NCBI GenBank assembly: GCA_050331295.1
Contig: JBHJGZ010000003.1
Span: forward strand, 371,469 to 435,468
Direction: 5' to 3'
Length of the DNA stretch: 64,000 nucleotides
Source: Kuafuiihalomonas sp050331295
GTDB lineage: Bacteria; Myxococcota; Kuafuiibacteriia; Kuafuiibacteriales; Kuafuiibacteriaceae
In this document: positions 50,749-59,069 of the stretch, in pieces
How the letters are laid out: the number at the start of each line of letters is the position of its first letter
Position numbering within the stretch: the stretch's first letter is position 1
Notes under the pieces: model-generated
Database searches by the model: none
Seen by the model: only the letters and a program-made list of their open reading frames with translations
Told to the model about the DNA's origin: nothing
Made by a program: the position numbers and the translations under genes

Positions 50749-53700
50749 TTCACCAACTCCTCGTAGTACCGACGGACGGCATCGCGAAATGACTCGACGG
50801 TTCCTTGCTTGGCCGCTTCCAGCAGCTCTTCACGGAAGGCGGCCGGGGCTTCGTAGGATTCGGGACTCGGGATCTCGACGCGTTCTTGGCTCGCCATGTC
50901 GCGTCCGCTCCCATCTCGTCCACCTCCGCCTCGCGGCCGACCGAACCCGAAGGGCAGAGGTACGCCTTGGCCTTGCCCGCCGCCGTAGCGTTCTTGACCC
51001 ATCTGCTGTAGCTGTTCCCGAACCTGTCTGAGCCCTTCCAGCGCCTGGCGCTCGCGACCGAGGCCACCCGGTGCGTCGGAGTCGCCCAGCTTCTGGGCAG
51101 CCTCACCCATCGACTGTCGGACTTGGCCGAGTGTGTCTTTGACCTCGTCACCGACAATGGGGAGCTGTTCCGAGAGCTCTTCGAGCCTTCGCTGTAGCTC
51201 CTCGGTTCGTCCTTGCAACTGCCTCTGCTGTCGGCCAAACGATTCGAGCGTCTTACGTTCCTCCGGCCTGAGAACCGAGTCGGGACTCGGCGTGATGCGC
51301 TCGAGATCGTCCAGTACTTGCTGAACCGGAGGCCGGGAGTTCTCGAGGTGCTCGGCGATGGCTTCGGCATCCTTGGCACCGTCGAGAAATCCACCGAAGC
51401 GCTCGACCTGTTGGATGCGCCGCGCCGCTTCTCGCTCCAAAACGTCGAAGAGACTCAGAGCTTGGCGGAGCACATCCTTCGTTGCGCCAAAGTCGCGTGT
51501 TTCGAGACTGGTCTTGGCGTCTTGGATCCGCTGGAGCGCCGTATCGAATCGGTCGGCGTCCGGAAGAGGCGCTCGGTCGCGTCCGCGCTCCAGCGCCGTC
51601 TCCGCGCGCCTGAGGCGTTCCAGCTGCTTTTCGATGAAGGCCTCTGCGCCTTCCACGCGTTTGGATGCTCGTTGCCGGGTCTCGTTGGCGATGGCCTCCG
51701 TTCGTCTAGCCAGCTCTTCCTGACGCATCCGTACGTCTTCGAGCTCCTGCCAGATCTCCTCCGCTCGCTGCGTCACTTCACTGTACTCCCGGCTCTGCAG
51801 CTGTTGGCGTCCGTCTTGGAGCTGCGACAGCATGCGTTCGGTCTGCGCCATGAGCTGGTCCAGCTCATCCATCGCCTGGTCCAGTTGGCCGTTTTCGATT
51901 CGGTCGAAAAGGTCGTCGAGGCTCGCTTGATCCTGCTGGAGAGCGTCTCGGTTCACGAAGTCCGTTGGGATGGATGACTGAAGCCGAGCCATCTCCTTCA
52001 TCAGGGCTTGGATCTGGTCCTTCATGGCTTGGATCGACTGCGCGATCTGAGCCCGCAGCTCTTCGGAAGGTGCATTCCGATAGGCTTCCAAGGCCTCCCG
52101 CAAGGCCTGCTGTTTGTCTCGGAGCTCTTTGGCGAGGGCCTCGGCATCGATGATGCGCTGGTCATTCAGAAGGTCGGCGAGGTACACGGCATTTTTCTCG
52201 AGGAAGCGGGTCATGCGGGCTTCAGCCGCCTGGACCCGGCGACCGGCGCCGTCGGAGGGCGCCAAGGCCGCCGATTCGGCCCGCCGAAGGCTCCGTTGGC
52301 CTCGACGCGTCTGCCGCTTGAGACCCTGCCGAGTCTGGAGAAAGGCATCCGCTATCTGCGACCGTCCCAGAGGATCCTCCCGGGCCGCTTCTTCCGCTTC
52401 GTGTAACAAAGCTTGCGCGATGCCAGCCCGCTGCAGCTTCTCTCGGGCCGATGTCAGGGACGGTCTGAACGCGGTCAGCGTAAAAGGTTCGTCGAGATGA
52501 TCTCCGAGCAAGTGGACCAGTTCGTCCAGAGCCTTTTGATGTGCCTCCAAAACCCGTCGGTGGTGATCCTGCCGCGAGTAGATTCGAAGCTCCTGGGTTC
52601 GGCTGGCCCCGACTTTGGGACCGTTTACGGTATCGCTGTCGAGAACCTCCACTGAATAGGCGACCTGGTCTCCCGGCTGGAGTTTCATGTCGGCCAGCCG
52701 AACCAATGCGGCGCGAGCTCCTTCCGTGCTGTGACCAAAGTCGAGGAGCTCTGCCGTGCCGTCGGTCGGCCGCCCGAGGACTCGCCACCGCAAGCGGGCC
52801 AAGGTCAGGCCGAAGTCATCCTTCGCCCGAAACCGAAGCTGGAGCTCATCTCCTTCGTTCAGTTCCAGAGGGGAGACCTCCGGCGCCAGCAACTCGACGG
52901 TCGGTATCTCGTCGGCCTCGACTCGGATCAGCCGACCCCGTCGTTGCTGATAGAGCCGGCCGTCGCGGTCGACCAAGCGGATACGGTAGGCGCCGGCGCT
53001 TCTGAGCACGAACGTGGCGCCGAGATGAGAACCATCCACGGTGGCGGCGACCCTCTCGGTGTTCTCGGCTTCGGTGATGGCTCCGAGTTCCAATTCGAGA
53101 GAGGCTTCCCGGAGGGGCATCTCTGCGGTGGCCTCCACCGTGACCTCCGTGCCTGCGAGTGCCTTGACCGCGCCATCGGTGGAGACGACGCGCCGGGGAG
53201 GTCGGCCGGCGTAGTCCGGGTATCGATAGGTGATTCGGACATCGCCCAGGCGAGGTTCGGGGGGCACGGTCTCCCACGGCTCGCTCCACGTCTGGACCGA
53301 GCCGAGGGCGGTCAAGGCCTGGTGCATGGTGCGGGGCGCCCACGCTCCGAAGGCGCACACCGCGAACAGGAGCGCGGTCAGGGCCACTGTCATCCGCGCT
53401 CGGAACTTGGCCACGCGCTCGGCGAGGTGGCGGCGCACTCCCCTCGACTCCGCCTCGGTCAGAATCGAACGGACCGCGGCGTCCGTGAGGCTGTGGGAGG
53501 CGCCGAATCGACCTCGGTCGCGCTGAAGCTCCAGCGCCGCCAGAAGGTCGGCTCCGGTTGCTTGCTGGTCCAGGAAGGAGGCGATTCGTGCCTCGGAGCC
53601 CGTCCATCGGCGACTCCAGACCCACCCGGTGAGCGATCCGCCCACGGCCAGGGTGGAACAGACGAGCTGCACGATACCGACCCCTGCGTCCCCCAAACCC

Positions 53701-53864
53701 AGAGACACGAGTACCGCCGAGAGGAGAAGCACGGCCAGAAGCGCCATGCCCAGTCCGCCGAAAAGCGCCCATCCGAGCGCATTCCTCAGCCGACGTTTCG
53801 TATCATCGAGGAGACTGTGAAGGGCTTTTCCGTTCCCGCCTGTCACGTCGCTCGACGCTAGCAC
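50745..53864 (-). CDS. DUF4175-like membrane protein with long coiled coils
   Basis: 1039 residues. Two N-terminal helices (about 30-80), a third near 155-175, a beta-rich periplasmic region to about 450, then about 500 residues of charged, glutamine-rich coiled coil (for example QDQASLDDLFDRIENGQLDQ). A glycine-rich stretch follows near 975. This layout matches the DUF4175 family found upstream of MoxR operons in myxobacteria and alphaproteobacteria. Start GTG 53864, or GTG six codons later. First gene of the five-gene reverse operon. Confidence 0.78.
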   Translation of the reverse strand: MLASSDVTGGNGKALHSLLDDTKRRLRNALGWALFGGLGMALLAVLLLSAVLVSLGLGDAGVGIVQLVCSTLAVGGSLTGWVWSRRWTGSEARIASFLDQQATGADLLAALELQRDRGRFGASHSLTDAAVRSILTEAESRGVRRHLAERVAKFRARMTVALTALLFAVCAFGAWAPRTMHQALTALGSVQTWSEPWETVPPEPRLGDVRITYRYPDYAGRPPRRVVSTDGAVKALAGTEVTVEATAEMPLREASLELELGAITEAENTERVAATVDGSHLGATFVLRSAGAYRIRLVDRDGRLYQQRRGRLIRVEADEIPTVELLAPEVSPLELNEGDELQLRFRAKDDFGLTLARLRWRVLGRPTDGTAELLDFGHSTEGARAALVRLADMKLQPGDQVAYSVEVLDSDTVNGPKVGASRTQELRIYSRQDHHRRVLEAHQKALDELVHLLGDHLDEPFTLTAFRPSLTSAREKLQRAGIAQALLHEAEEAAREDPLGRSQIADAFLQTRQGLKRQTRRGQRSLRRAESAALAPSDGAGRRVQAAEARMTRFLEKNAVYLADLLNDQRIIDAEALAKELRDKQQALREALEAYRNAPSEELRAQIAQSIQAMKDQIQALMKEMARLQSSIPTDFVNRDALQQDQASLDDLFDRIENGQLDQAMDELDQLMAQTERMLSQLQDGRQQLQSREYSEVTQRAEEIWQELEDVRMRQEELARRTEAIANETRQRASKRVEGAEAFIEKQLERLRRAETALERGRDRAPLPDADRFDTALQRIQDAKTSLETRDFGATKDVLRQALSLFDVLEREAARRIQQVERFGGFLDGAKDAEAIAEHLENSRPPVQQVLDDLERITPSPDSVLRPEERKTLESFGRQQRQLQGRTEELQRRLEELSEQLPIVGDEVKDTLGQVRQSMGEAAQKLGDSDAPGGLGRERQALEGLRQVREQLQQMGQERYGGGQGQGVPLPFGFGRPRGGGGRDGSGRDMASQERVEIPSPESYEAPAAFREELLEAAKQGTVESFRDAVRRYYEELVK

Positions 53865-54089
53865 GGGGCCTGGGTCGATCCGACCCGAACTGAACTTGTC
53901 CGAGAGACTCTTCTGGCAGGATTCGGAACCACGGCCTGAGATTCGCGCTTCGCACGGGCGACGAGCCGCCCCTCGCCCGCCGAAGCTCCCTCCCTGGGTC
54001 GAGACCCAGACTCATCCCGAGGACGCCATCGTGTGAAACAGAGAGCCGGGCGCCTTGAATATCCATTCTGCTCGTGTCGTCTGTGATGT

Positions 54090-54740
54090 GTGAGCGGGGA
54101 GGACGCGTCGTCGGCACGAAGACAACAGGAAAAGACGCGGGACCTAGCATGGGTCGAGGCGGCCAGAAACGGCGACCGGCGGGCCTATGCGCACTTGGTT
54201 GAGGCCTATCAGAAACGGGTCTACGCCATCGCGTTCGGCGTGGTTCGCCATCGCGAGGATGCCTGGGACGTTGCGCAGGAGGCGTTCGTGAAGGCGTACA
54301 AGCATCTGGACCGCTTCGAGGGCAGCGCTGCGTTCTACACGTGGCTCTACCGAATCACGACCAACCTCGCCATCGACCACATCCGGGAGCGAAAGCGGAA
54401 ACGAACGGAGCCCCTCGAGGAGGCTCCGCCGGTACGGGCCCCGGAGGATCATCGGGCAGATCCCGAGGCTGCGGTCGACCGCGCCGAGCTCGGCCGAATC
54501 CTGGCTGATGCCATGGACCAATTGTCCGAGAAGCATCGTGCCATCATCGTCCTCCGAGAGGTGGAGGGCCTGAGTTACGAAGAGATGGCCGAGGTGTTGG
54601 GGATCGCCAAGGGGACGGTCATGAGCCGCCTTTTCCATGCTCGCCAGAAACTGCAGGAAATCCTGCGGCCCTACGTCCACGTCGGGGAGACGGACGGACT
54701 CCGCATTTCGGTGCGTTCCGAGGATGGAGGCACGGCATGA
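54090..54740 (+). CDS. ECF (RpoE-like) sigma factor
   Basis: 216 residues. Region 2: AYAHLVEAYQKRVYAIAFGV, DAWDVAQEAFVKAYKHLDRF, WLYRITTNLAIDHIRERKRK. Region 4: LSEKHRAIIVLREVEGLSYE and GIAKGTVMSRLFHARQKLQE. It directs RNA polymerase to envelope-stress-type promoters. Start GTG 54090; the 225-bp gap before it carries no gene. It overlaps the next gene as ATGA, the usual sigma/anti-sigma coupling. Confidence 0.95.
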   Translation: MSGEDASSARRQQEKTRDLAWVEAARNGDRRAYAHLVEAYQKRVYAIAFGVVRHREDAWDVAQEAFVKAYKHLDRFEGSAAFYTWLYRITTNLAIDHIRERKRKRTEPLEEAPPVRAPEDHRADPEAAVDRAELGRILADAMDQLSEKHRAIIVLREVEGLSYEEMAEVLGIAKGTVMSRLFHARQKLQEILRPYVHVGETDGLRISVRSEDGGTA

Positions 54741-55243
54741 GCGAAAGGAAGAGCTACATGGTCTCCGATCTCTTGAAGGCGGAAACGGAGGCCGAGCTCG
54801 AAAGGCGAGGGTCGCACTGGGAGCCATTCGTTCATCAGGTCTTCGTGCGTCTGGATGCCGATCAGCGGGTGACCGGGCAGCGGAGCCTCGAAGACCAAGC
54901 GGTGGAGGCGTTGCGGGCATCGGTCGAGGCGGAGCTGACGGAGCTTCAGCCGCACTTCGAAGGCCCCTTTTCAGAGGCGGTTCAGGCACAGATCTTCAAA
55001 GAAGGTATCGGCCGGACCCAGGAAGAGACAGGATGGTCCCGCGTCGTTGCTTGGTTTCGAAAGCGATGGTTTCAGCCCGTACTTTTGGGTGCCGCCGCGA
55101 CTGCGGCGTGGCTCCTGGTCACGGGCCCGCCTTCCGCGTTGGCCGAGGACGAGGTCCGGGTTCAGAAGTTGAGTTTCGAAGGTTCCGCAACCGTGGTGGC
55201 GGAAGAGGGACTTACGGTGGTCTGGGTTCAGGGGCCGGGCTGA
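54737..55243 (+). CDS. Putative membrane anti-sigma factor
   Basis: 168 residues. A soluble N-terminal part (about 1-100) with helical, acidic character, one membrane helix (PVLLGAAATAAWLLVTGPP, about 116-134) and a ~30-residue extracytoplasmic tail. It lacks the HxxxCxxC zinc motif of ZAS anti-sigmas, so assignment rests on the ATGA overlap with the sigma gene and the topology. It might use an unrecognised sigma-binding fold. Confidence 0.6.
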   Translation: MSERKSYMVSDLLKAETEAELERRGSHWEPFVHQVFVRLDADQRVTGQRSLEDQAVEALRASVEAELTELQPHFEGPFSEAVQAQIFKEGIGRTQEETGWSRVVAWFRKRWFQPVLLGAAATAAWLLVTGPPSALAEDEVRVQKLSFEGSATVVAEEGLTVVWVQGPG

Positions 55244-55256
55244 GTCGGGAGCGAGA

Positions 55257-55709
55257 ATGAGGAAGTTGTTGACATTCATCGTTGGATTGGGAGCCGTTTT
55301 GGCTTTCGTCCCCCATACACATGCGCAAGAAACCACATCGGTCCAGGTGATGGTGATGGGCATTCAGCGTGGTTCCGAGGCCGACATCGATGATCGCTTG
55401 GTGCAGGAGAAGCGGATCATTGCGTCGTTGGCCAACGCCGGTTTCCGGAAGGTGTCGCTCCGCAACGTCGTGAACGCCAAGTTGGCCAAAGGTCAAAAGA
55501 CAGCAGTGCCAATCCAACGCAAATCGGGGGCGAGGACGACCCTCACCATCGAGGTCTTGGGGACCACTTCCGAAGGAGGGACCCATCTATCCCTTCAATG
55601 CCCTGGGATCGGTGATTTGCAGCTCGAGACCGTACACAAGGGACGCGCCCCGTTGCTGGTGGTTGCGGCCCGCGAGGAGCTCGCCGTAGCGATACGTCCG
55701 CGCCGATGA
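55257..55709 (+). CDS. Exported protein of unknown function
   Basis: 150 residues with a clear signal peptide (LLTFIVGLGAVLAF, cleavage after HAQ near residue 24). The mature part is a small alternating strand/helix domain. It follows the putative anti-sigma gene by 13 bp, so it may be the periplasmic third member of the same regulatory unit. I recognise no family. Confidence 0.75.
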   Translation: MRKLLTFIVGLGAVLAFVPHTHAQETTSVQVMVMGIQRGSEADIDDRLVQEKRIIASLANAGFRKVSLRNVVNAKLAKGQKTAVPIQRKSGARTTLTIEVLGTTSEGGTHLSLQCPGIGDLQLETVHKGRAPLLVVAAREELAVAIRPRR

Positions 55710-55716
55710 CGCCGCG

Positions 55717-56259
55717 TCAACGACGACCGCGGCCGCCTCCCTTTTCCATGTCTCGGACATAAGCGAGGAAGTTGGCCTGGTCCTCCATGTCCGGTCGATA
55801 GCCCTCCCGTCGTCGGCCCCTTCCCCTCGAGCCTCGGTCGTTTCTCTGCGCTCCCTTGTCTTCCGAACGGGCCTCGCGTCCCCGGTCCGGTTCGGCCGGA
55901 GGTGGCTGCGCGCCAAGCAGCTGCCCGATGCCTCGACTCACCAACTGGAGGGCCAGGTCACGGGGCTCCAGGCCCATTGCTCGGGCCAGGTGATGGAGGT
56001 CCTGCGAGAGAATCGGAGCCAGGCGAAGCTCGATGGTTCGGGCCTCCCCGATATCGTGCGCCGCAGGCGGGAGAGATTGACCCGAGACCGCTGCCTCCTC
56101 GACCCGCGCCTCGAGCGCAGCTTCCAGTTGCTGGGCGGCTTCCGCCCGGCTCGCGCCGCGGCCTTCGAGTTCCAGCTCGGGAAAGCGTGCGACGAAGACT
56201 TCGGCTTCGGAGTCGTAGGTCGTGACAGCTCGATAGCTACGGTCGTCGGACATTCGCAT
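55717..56259 (-). CDS. Solitary HicB-like protein with basic tail
   Basis: 180 residues. Residues about 8-58 match the HicB antitoxin fold: YRAVTTYDSEAEVFVARFPE, then GASRAEAAQQLEAALEARVEE. A central helical part (about 75-120) follows, then an arginine/glycine-rich, disordered tail ending GGGRGRR. No hicA toxin gene is next to it, so it is more likely a regulator than half of a toxin-antitoxin pair. Convergent with the exported-protein gene, 7 bp apart. Confidence 0.68.
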   Translation of the reverse strand: MRMSDDRSYRAVTTYDSEAEVFVARFPELELEGRGASRAEAAQQLEAALEARVEEAAVSGQSLPPAAHDIGEARTIELRLAPILSQDLHHLARAMGLEPRDLALQLVSRGIGQLLGAQPPPAEPDRGREARSEDKGAQRNDRGSRGRGRRREGYRPDMEDQANFLAYVRDMEKGGGRGRR

Positions 56260-56320
56260 CGGAACCTATGCCTCTGGCCGTCCCATGGGCAAGGGCGACG
56301 CCTCCAGACCGGATCATGCG

Positions 56321-58966
56321 CTAGTCCCGTGAGTCGGAGCGCCACGGTCGGTCGACCCGACCCTTGCCGGAGCTATTGGCGATGGAACGGGCGACCTGAA
56401 GCGCCTCTTTGAGGCGCTTATGCGGGTTGAGATTGTCGGAGATTTCTTTCTCACGCCCGCCTTCCTGATCCTCGAGTCGCTTGCGGCGGGCCGTTTCCAA
56501 GAGCGCTGGCAGATCGAGTCTCGGCTCGATCTCTGCGGATGGAACGGGCTTGTCGGTGTACTCGAACGTGCCCCATCGCCATTCGAGAACTTCTTGCAGC
56601 CGGGCCGACAGGTTGTTGCCGAGCTCGACCTCGAGCCGTTCGCGGTCCAGGGCTCCTTGTTCGAGAAGGGTTTGGGTCAGGGACCTCGCCGAGCGCTCCG
56701 AATCCTCGAGGGCCTGGTCCAACTGGTCGCGACTGATGATCCGCGCCTTCACCAAGTGTTCACCGATCAGCTCCATCCCCATGTTTGAGGTGATACCCGT
56801 TGGACGACCTCGGTCCAGCCGGACACGTTTCCAGATCAGTCCACAACGAAACTCGAGGATGCCGGAACGATCCTGCTGACAGTAGGCATCGATGATGTCC
56901 GCCGCCGGGTAGTCCTCCAACTTGCCGGAGCGAGGTGTGTTCGCCTCCGGTTTGGCCTGGGCCAGATCCACGGTAGAGGCCTCCGCGTACCGATCCGCGG
57001 GGGAGGCGTCCCCCGGGTCGGGTGCGCGCGCTTCTTCCTCTTCGTCGGGGGGGAGGTCCGCCGCTGAAGCCAGGGCATGCTTGAGGGCTTCGGCGGCCTC
57101 CGGGTCGGCCGCCTCCGGCTGCGCATCCGAATCCAGGTCATCGCCCTGGGCTTCGAACGGAACCAGGTCGGGTTCGGCGGGAGGCGCTTCGGCCGGCGGC
57201 TCCGCCGCACCCGGCTCGACCTCCCCTTGGTTCGGTTCGATGCCGTTCCCCGCCAGCGGGCCAGGCTCGACGGTGCTCGGTTCGTCGAGGGCGTCGATGG
57301 GCGACTCGGGTGCCTGGGTTTGCGCCAGCTCTCGCGCTTCGCGCTCCGGCTGCGGCTCAACGGTCGGGTCTGGTTCGCCGGATTGTTCGGCTTCACCGTC
57401 CTCGTCCTTGGCGGTCATCTCCAGGGTCTCTGCCGTTTGTGCGAGGGCATCTTCGACGCCTTCGTCAGCCCTTTCGTCGCCTCCGGGCACGAGAATCACT
57501 TGCTGACCGGACTCGTCCATCGCCCGGTTCGGGATGCGGTCGTCAGGCGGCAGCTGCTCCATGGCGGGCATGGGCGTCAGCTCTCCGATATGGGGATCCC
57601 GCATTTCGAGCGACGCATCGTCGGGGCGTGCGGACTCCTCCAACCGGTCTGGGGCCGCCGATTCGGCGGGGGCGGGTTTCGTGGTGGACACCGTGAAGCC
57701 CCGGGCCCGACCTCCCGTGTCGGCTCGGGGCGGAGGGGCCCGGCGAGACGGAGGTGCCGATGCCCGCGGCGACTCCACCGATATCGGAGGAGGCGGCGTC
57801 CAATCGCCCTCCGCCGAAGGCCCCTCCGGTTCTGCCGTCGACGGAACGGCCGAACGGTCCGATTGCACCGCGTCCTGAAGGTTGGCCAACGGCATCATCG
57901 GGGCGGGGCGATCATGTTCGCCGGGCATGAGGTGATGGCGATCGAAGAAGACGGACAGAACCCATGGGGTTGCATGGCGCCGGTTGCGCACCATCCATGC
58001 TTCGAGGGCATTCGCCATGTCCTGCGCGCCGCGGTACCTCTGTTCTGGGTCCATGGCGGTTGCGCGCTCGACGATCCGGCGCAGATCTTCGGGGACCCCC
58101 TCGCGATCGAGCCGATACAAGGGGACCCCTTTGTTCACGATCTTCCACATCACCTCATAGGCGCTTCGCCCGGTGTAGCACTCCCTCCCGGTCAGCAGCT
58201 CGAAGAGCATCACCCCTGCGGCATAGAGGTCCGTCTTCACGCTGCATGGGCCGCCGGCAATGTACTCCGGTGCAAGGTACGCGTACTTCCCTTTGACCAG
58301 ACCCGGCTCGGTCTTTTGTTGAACCCGTTCGTTCATCCGGACGACCCCGAAGTCGGTGAGCTTCACGTGGCCGGTGCGACTGATCAGCACGTTCGACGGG
58401 TTCACGTCCCGGTGGACGATGGCGAGAGGTGTGTCGTCCGGATCGGTTGCGGTGTGAGCGTGGTGTAGGCCCCGGAGTACCTCGGCCACGATGAAGCAGG
58501 CCAGTTCGAAGGGCAGGGCCTCCCGACGACTGCGCAGACGGGCATTGACCCTCTTGAGGTCGGTACCGTCGATGAACTCCATCGCGATGTATGCGCCGTG
58601 GCCGTCTTCGCCCACGTCTTGCAGCGAGACCAGGTTGGGGTGGTCGAAGTAAGCCATGGCCCGTGCCTCATCCAGCAACATTTCTTGCAGCATCGAGGCA
58701 TCAGAGCGCGAGTGGTTGACCCTCTTGATCACCGAGCGCTGCACGTAACCAAAAGGGCAGACCTTGTTGGCCACGTAGAGCGTCGCCATGGACCCGCCTC
58801 CCAGCAGACCCACTATCTGGTACGGTCCAATCGAAACCGGGTGCGACGCCGGGCTCCGCGCGATGTCGACGAATCCGCTGTCCAGATCGTCGTGAGCGGA
58901 GGCCTGTTCCGGGTCTCCCTGCCCCCCGGTGGGCCCTTCGGCCTCGGCCACGTGACAAGAAGACAC
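56321..58966 (-). CDS. Ser/Thr protein kinase with C-terminal DUF4388-like domain
   Basis: About 881 residues from GTG 58966. Hanks-type kinase: glycine loop GLLGGGSMATLY, ATP lysine in SVIKRVNH, catalytic loop HRDVNPSNVL (Asp kept; Asn in place of Lys, common in myxobacterial kinases), DFG in TDFGVV, APE in LAPEYIAGG. A ~350-residue acidic, proline-rich linker follows. The last ~180 residues resemble DUF4388 (KLEDYPAADIIDAYCQQDRSG), ending in a helical region. No membrane helix is obvious. ATG 59071 would extend it into the divergent glycosyltransferase start. Confidence 0.88.
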   Translation of the reverse strand: MSSCHVAEAEGPTGGQGDPEQASAHDDLDSGFVDIARSPASHPVSIGPYQIVGLLGGGSMATLYVANKVCPFGYVQRSVIKRVNHSRSDASMLQEMLLDEARAMAYFDHPNLVSLQDVGEDGHGAYIAMEFIDGTDLKRVNARLRSRREALPFELACFIVAEVLRGLHHAHTATDPDDTPLAIVHRDVNPSNVLISRTGHVKLTDFGVVRMNERVQQKTEPGLVKGKYAYLAPEYIAGGPCSVKTDLYAAGVMLFELLTGRECYTGRSAYEVMWKIVNKGVPLYRLDREGVPEDLRRIVERATAMDPEQRYRGAQDMANALEAWMVRNRRHATPWVLSVFFDRHHLMPGEHDRPAPMMPLANLQDAVQSDRSAVPSTAEPEGPSAEGDWTPPPPISVESPRASAPPSRRAPPPRADTGGRARGFTVSTTKPAPAESAAPDRLEESARPDDASLEMRDPHIGELTPMPAMEQLPPDDRIPNRAMDESGQQVILVPGGDERADEGVEDALAQTAETLEMTAKDEDGEAEQSGEPDPTVEPQPEREARELAQTQAPESPIDALDEPSTVEPGPLAGNGIEPNQGEVEPGAAEPPAEAPPAEPDLVPFEAQGDDLDSDAQPEAADPEAAEALKHALASAADLPPDEEEEARAPDPGDASPADRYAEASTVDLAQAKPEANTPRSGKLEDYPAADIIDAYCQQDRSGILEFRCGLIWKRVRLDRGRPTGITSNMGMELIGEHLVKARIISRDQLDQALEDSERSARSLTQTLLEQGALDRERLEVELGNNLSARLQEVLEWRWGTFEYTDKPVPSAEIEPRLDLPALLETARRKRLEDQEGGREKEISDNLNPHKRLKEALQVARSIANSSGKGRVDRPWRSDSRD

Positions 58967-59069
58967 CTTCCCGGTGGTACCGTCAACTCGAGGCCCGCCC
59001 GCGGATGGCGAGGGTGGTTGGGTGGGGGCCTCGAGGCATACCAGCGAAATCGATGAGGCGGGCCTGATC

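Noticed and set aside
58940..58960. Further parS site at a CACGTG near the kinase start
   Set aside because: Only the central six bases match; the flanks differ from the consensus.
56321..58966. Pseudokinase because of HRDVNPSN
   Set aside because: The catalytic Asp, ATP-binding Lys and DFG are all present; Asn or Ser after HRDV is common in myxobacterial active kinases.
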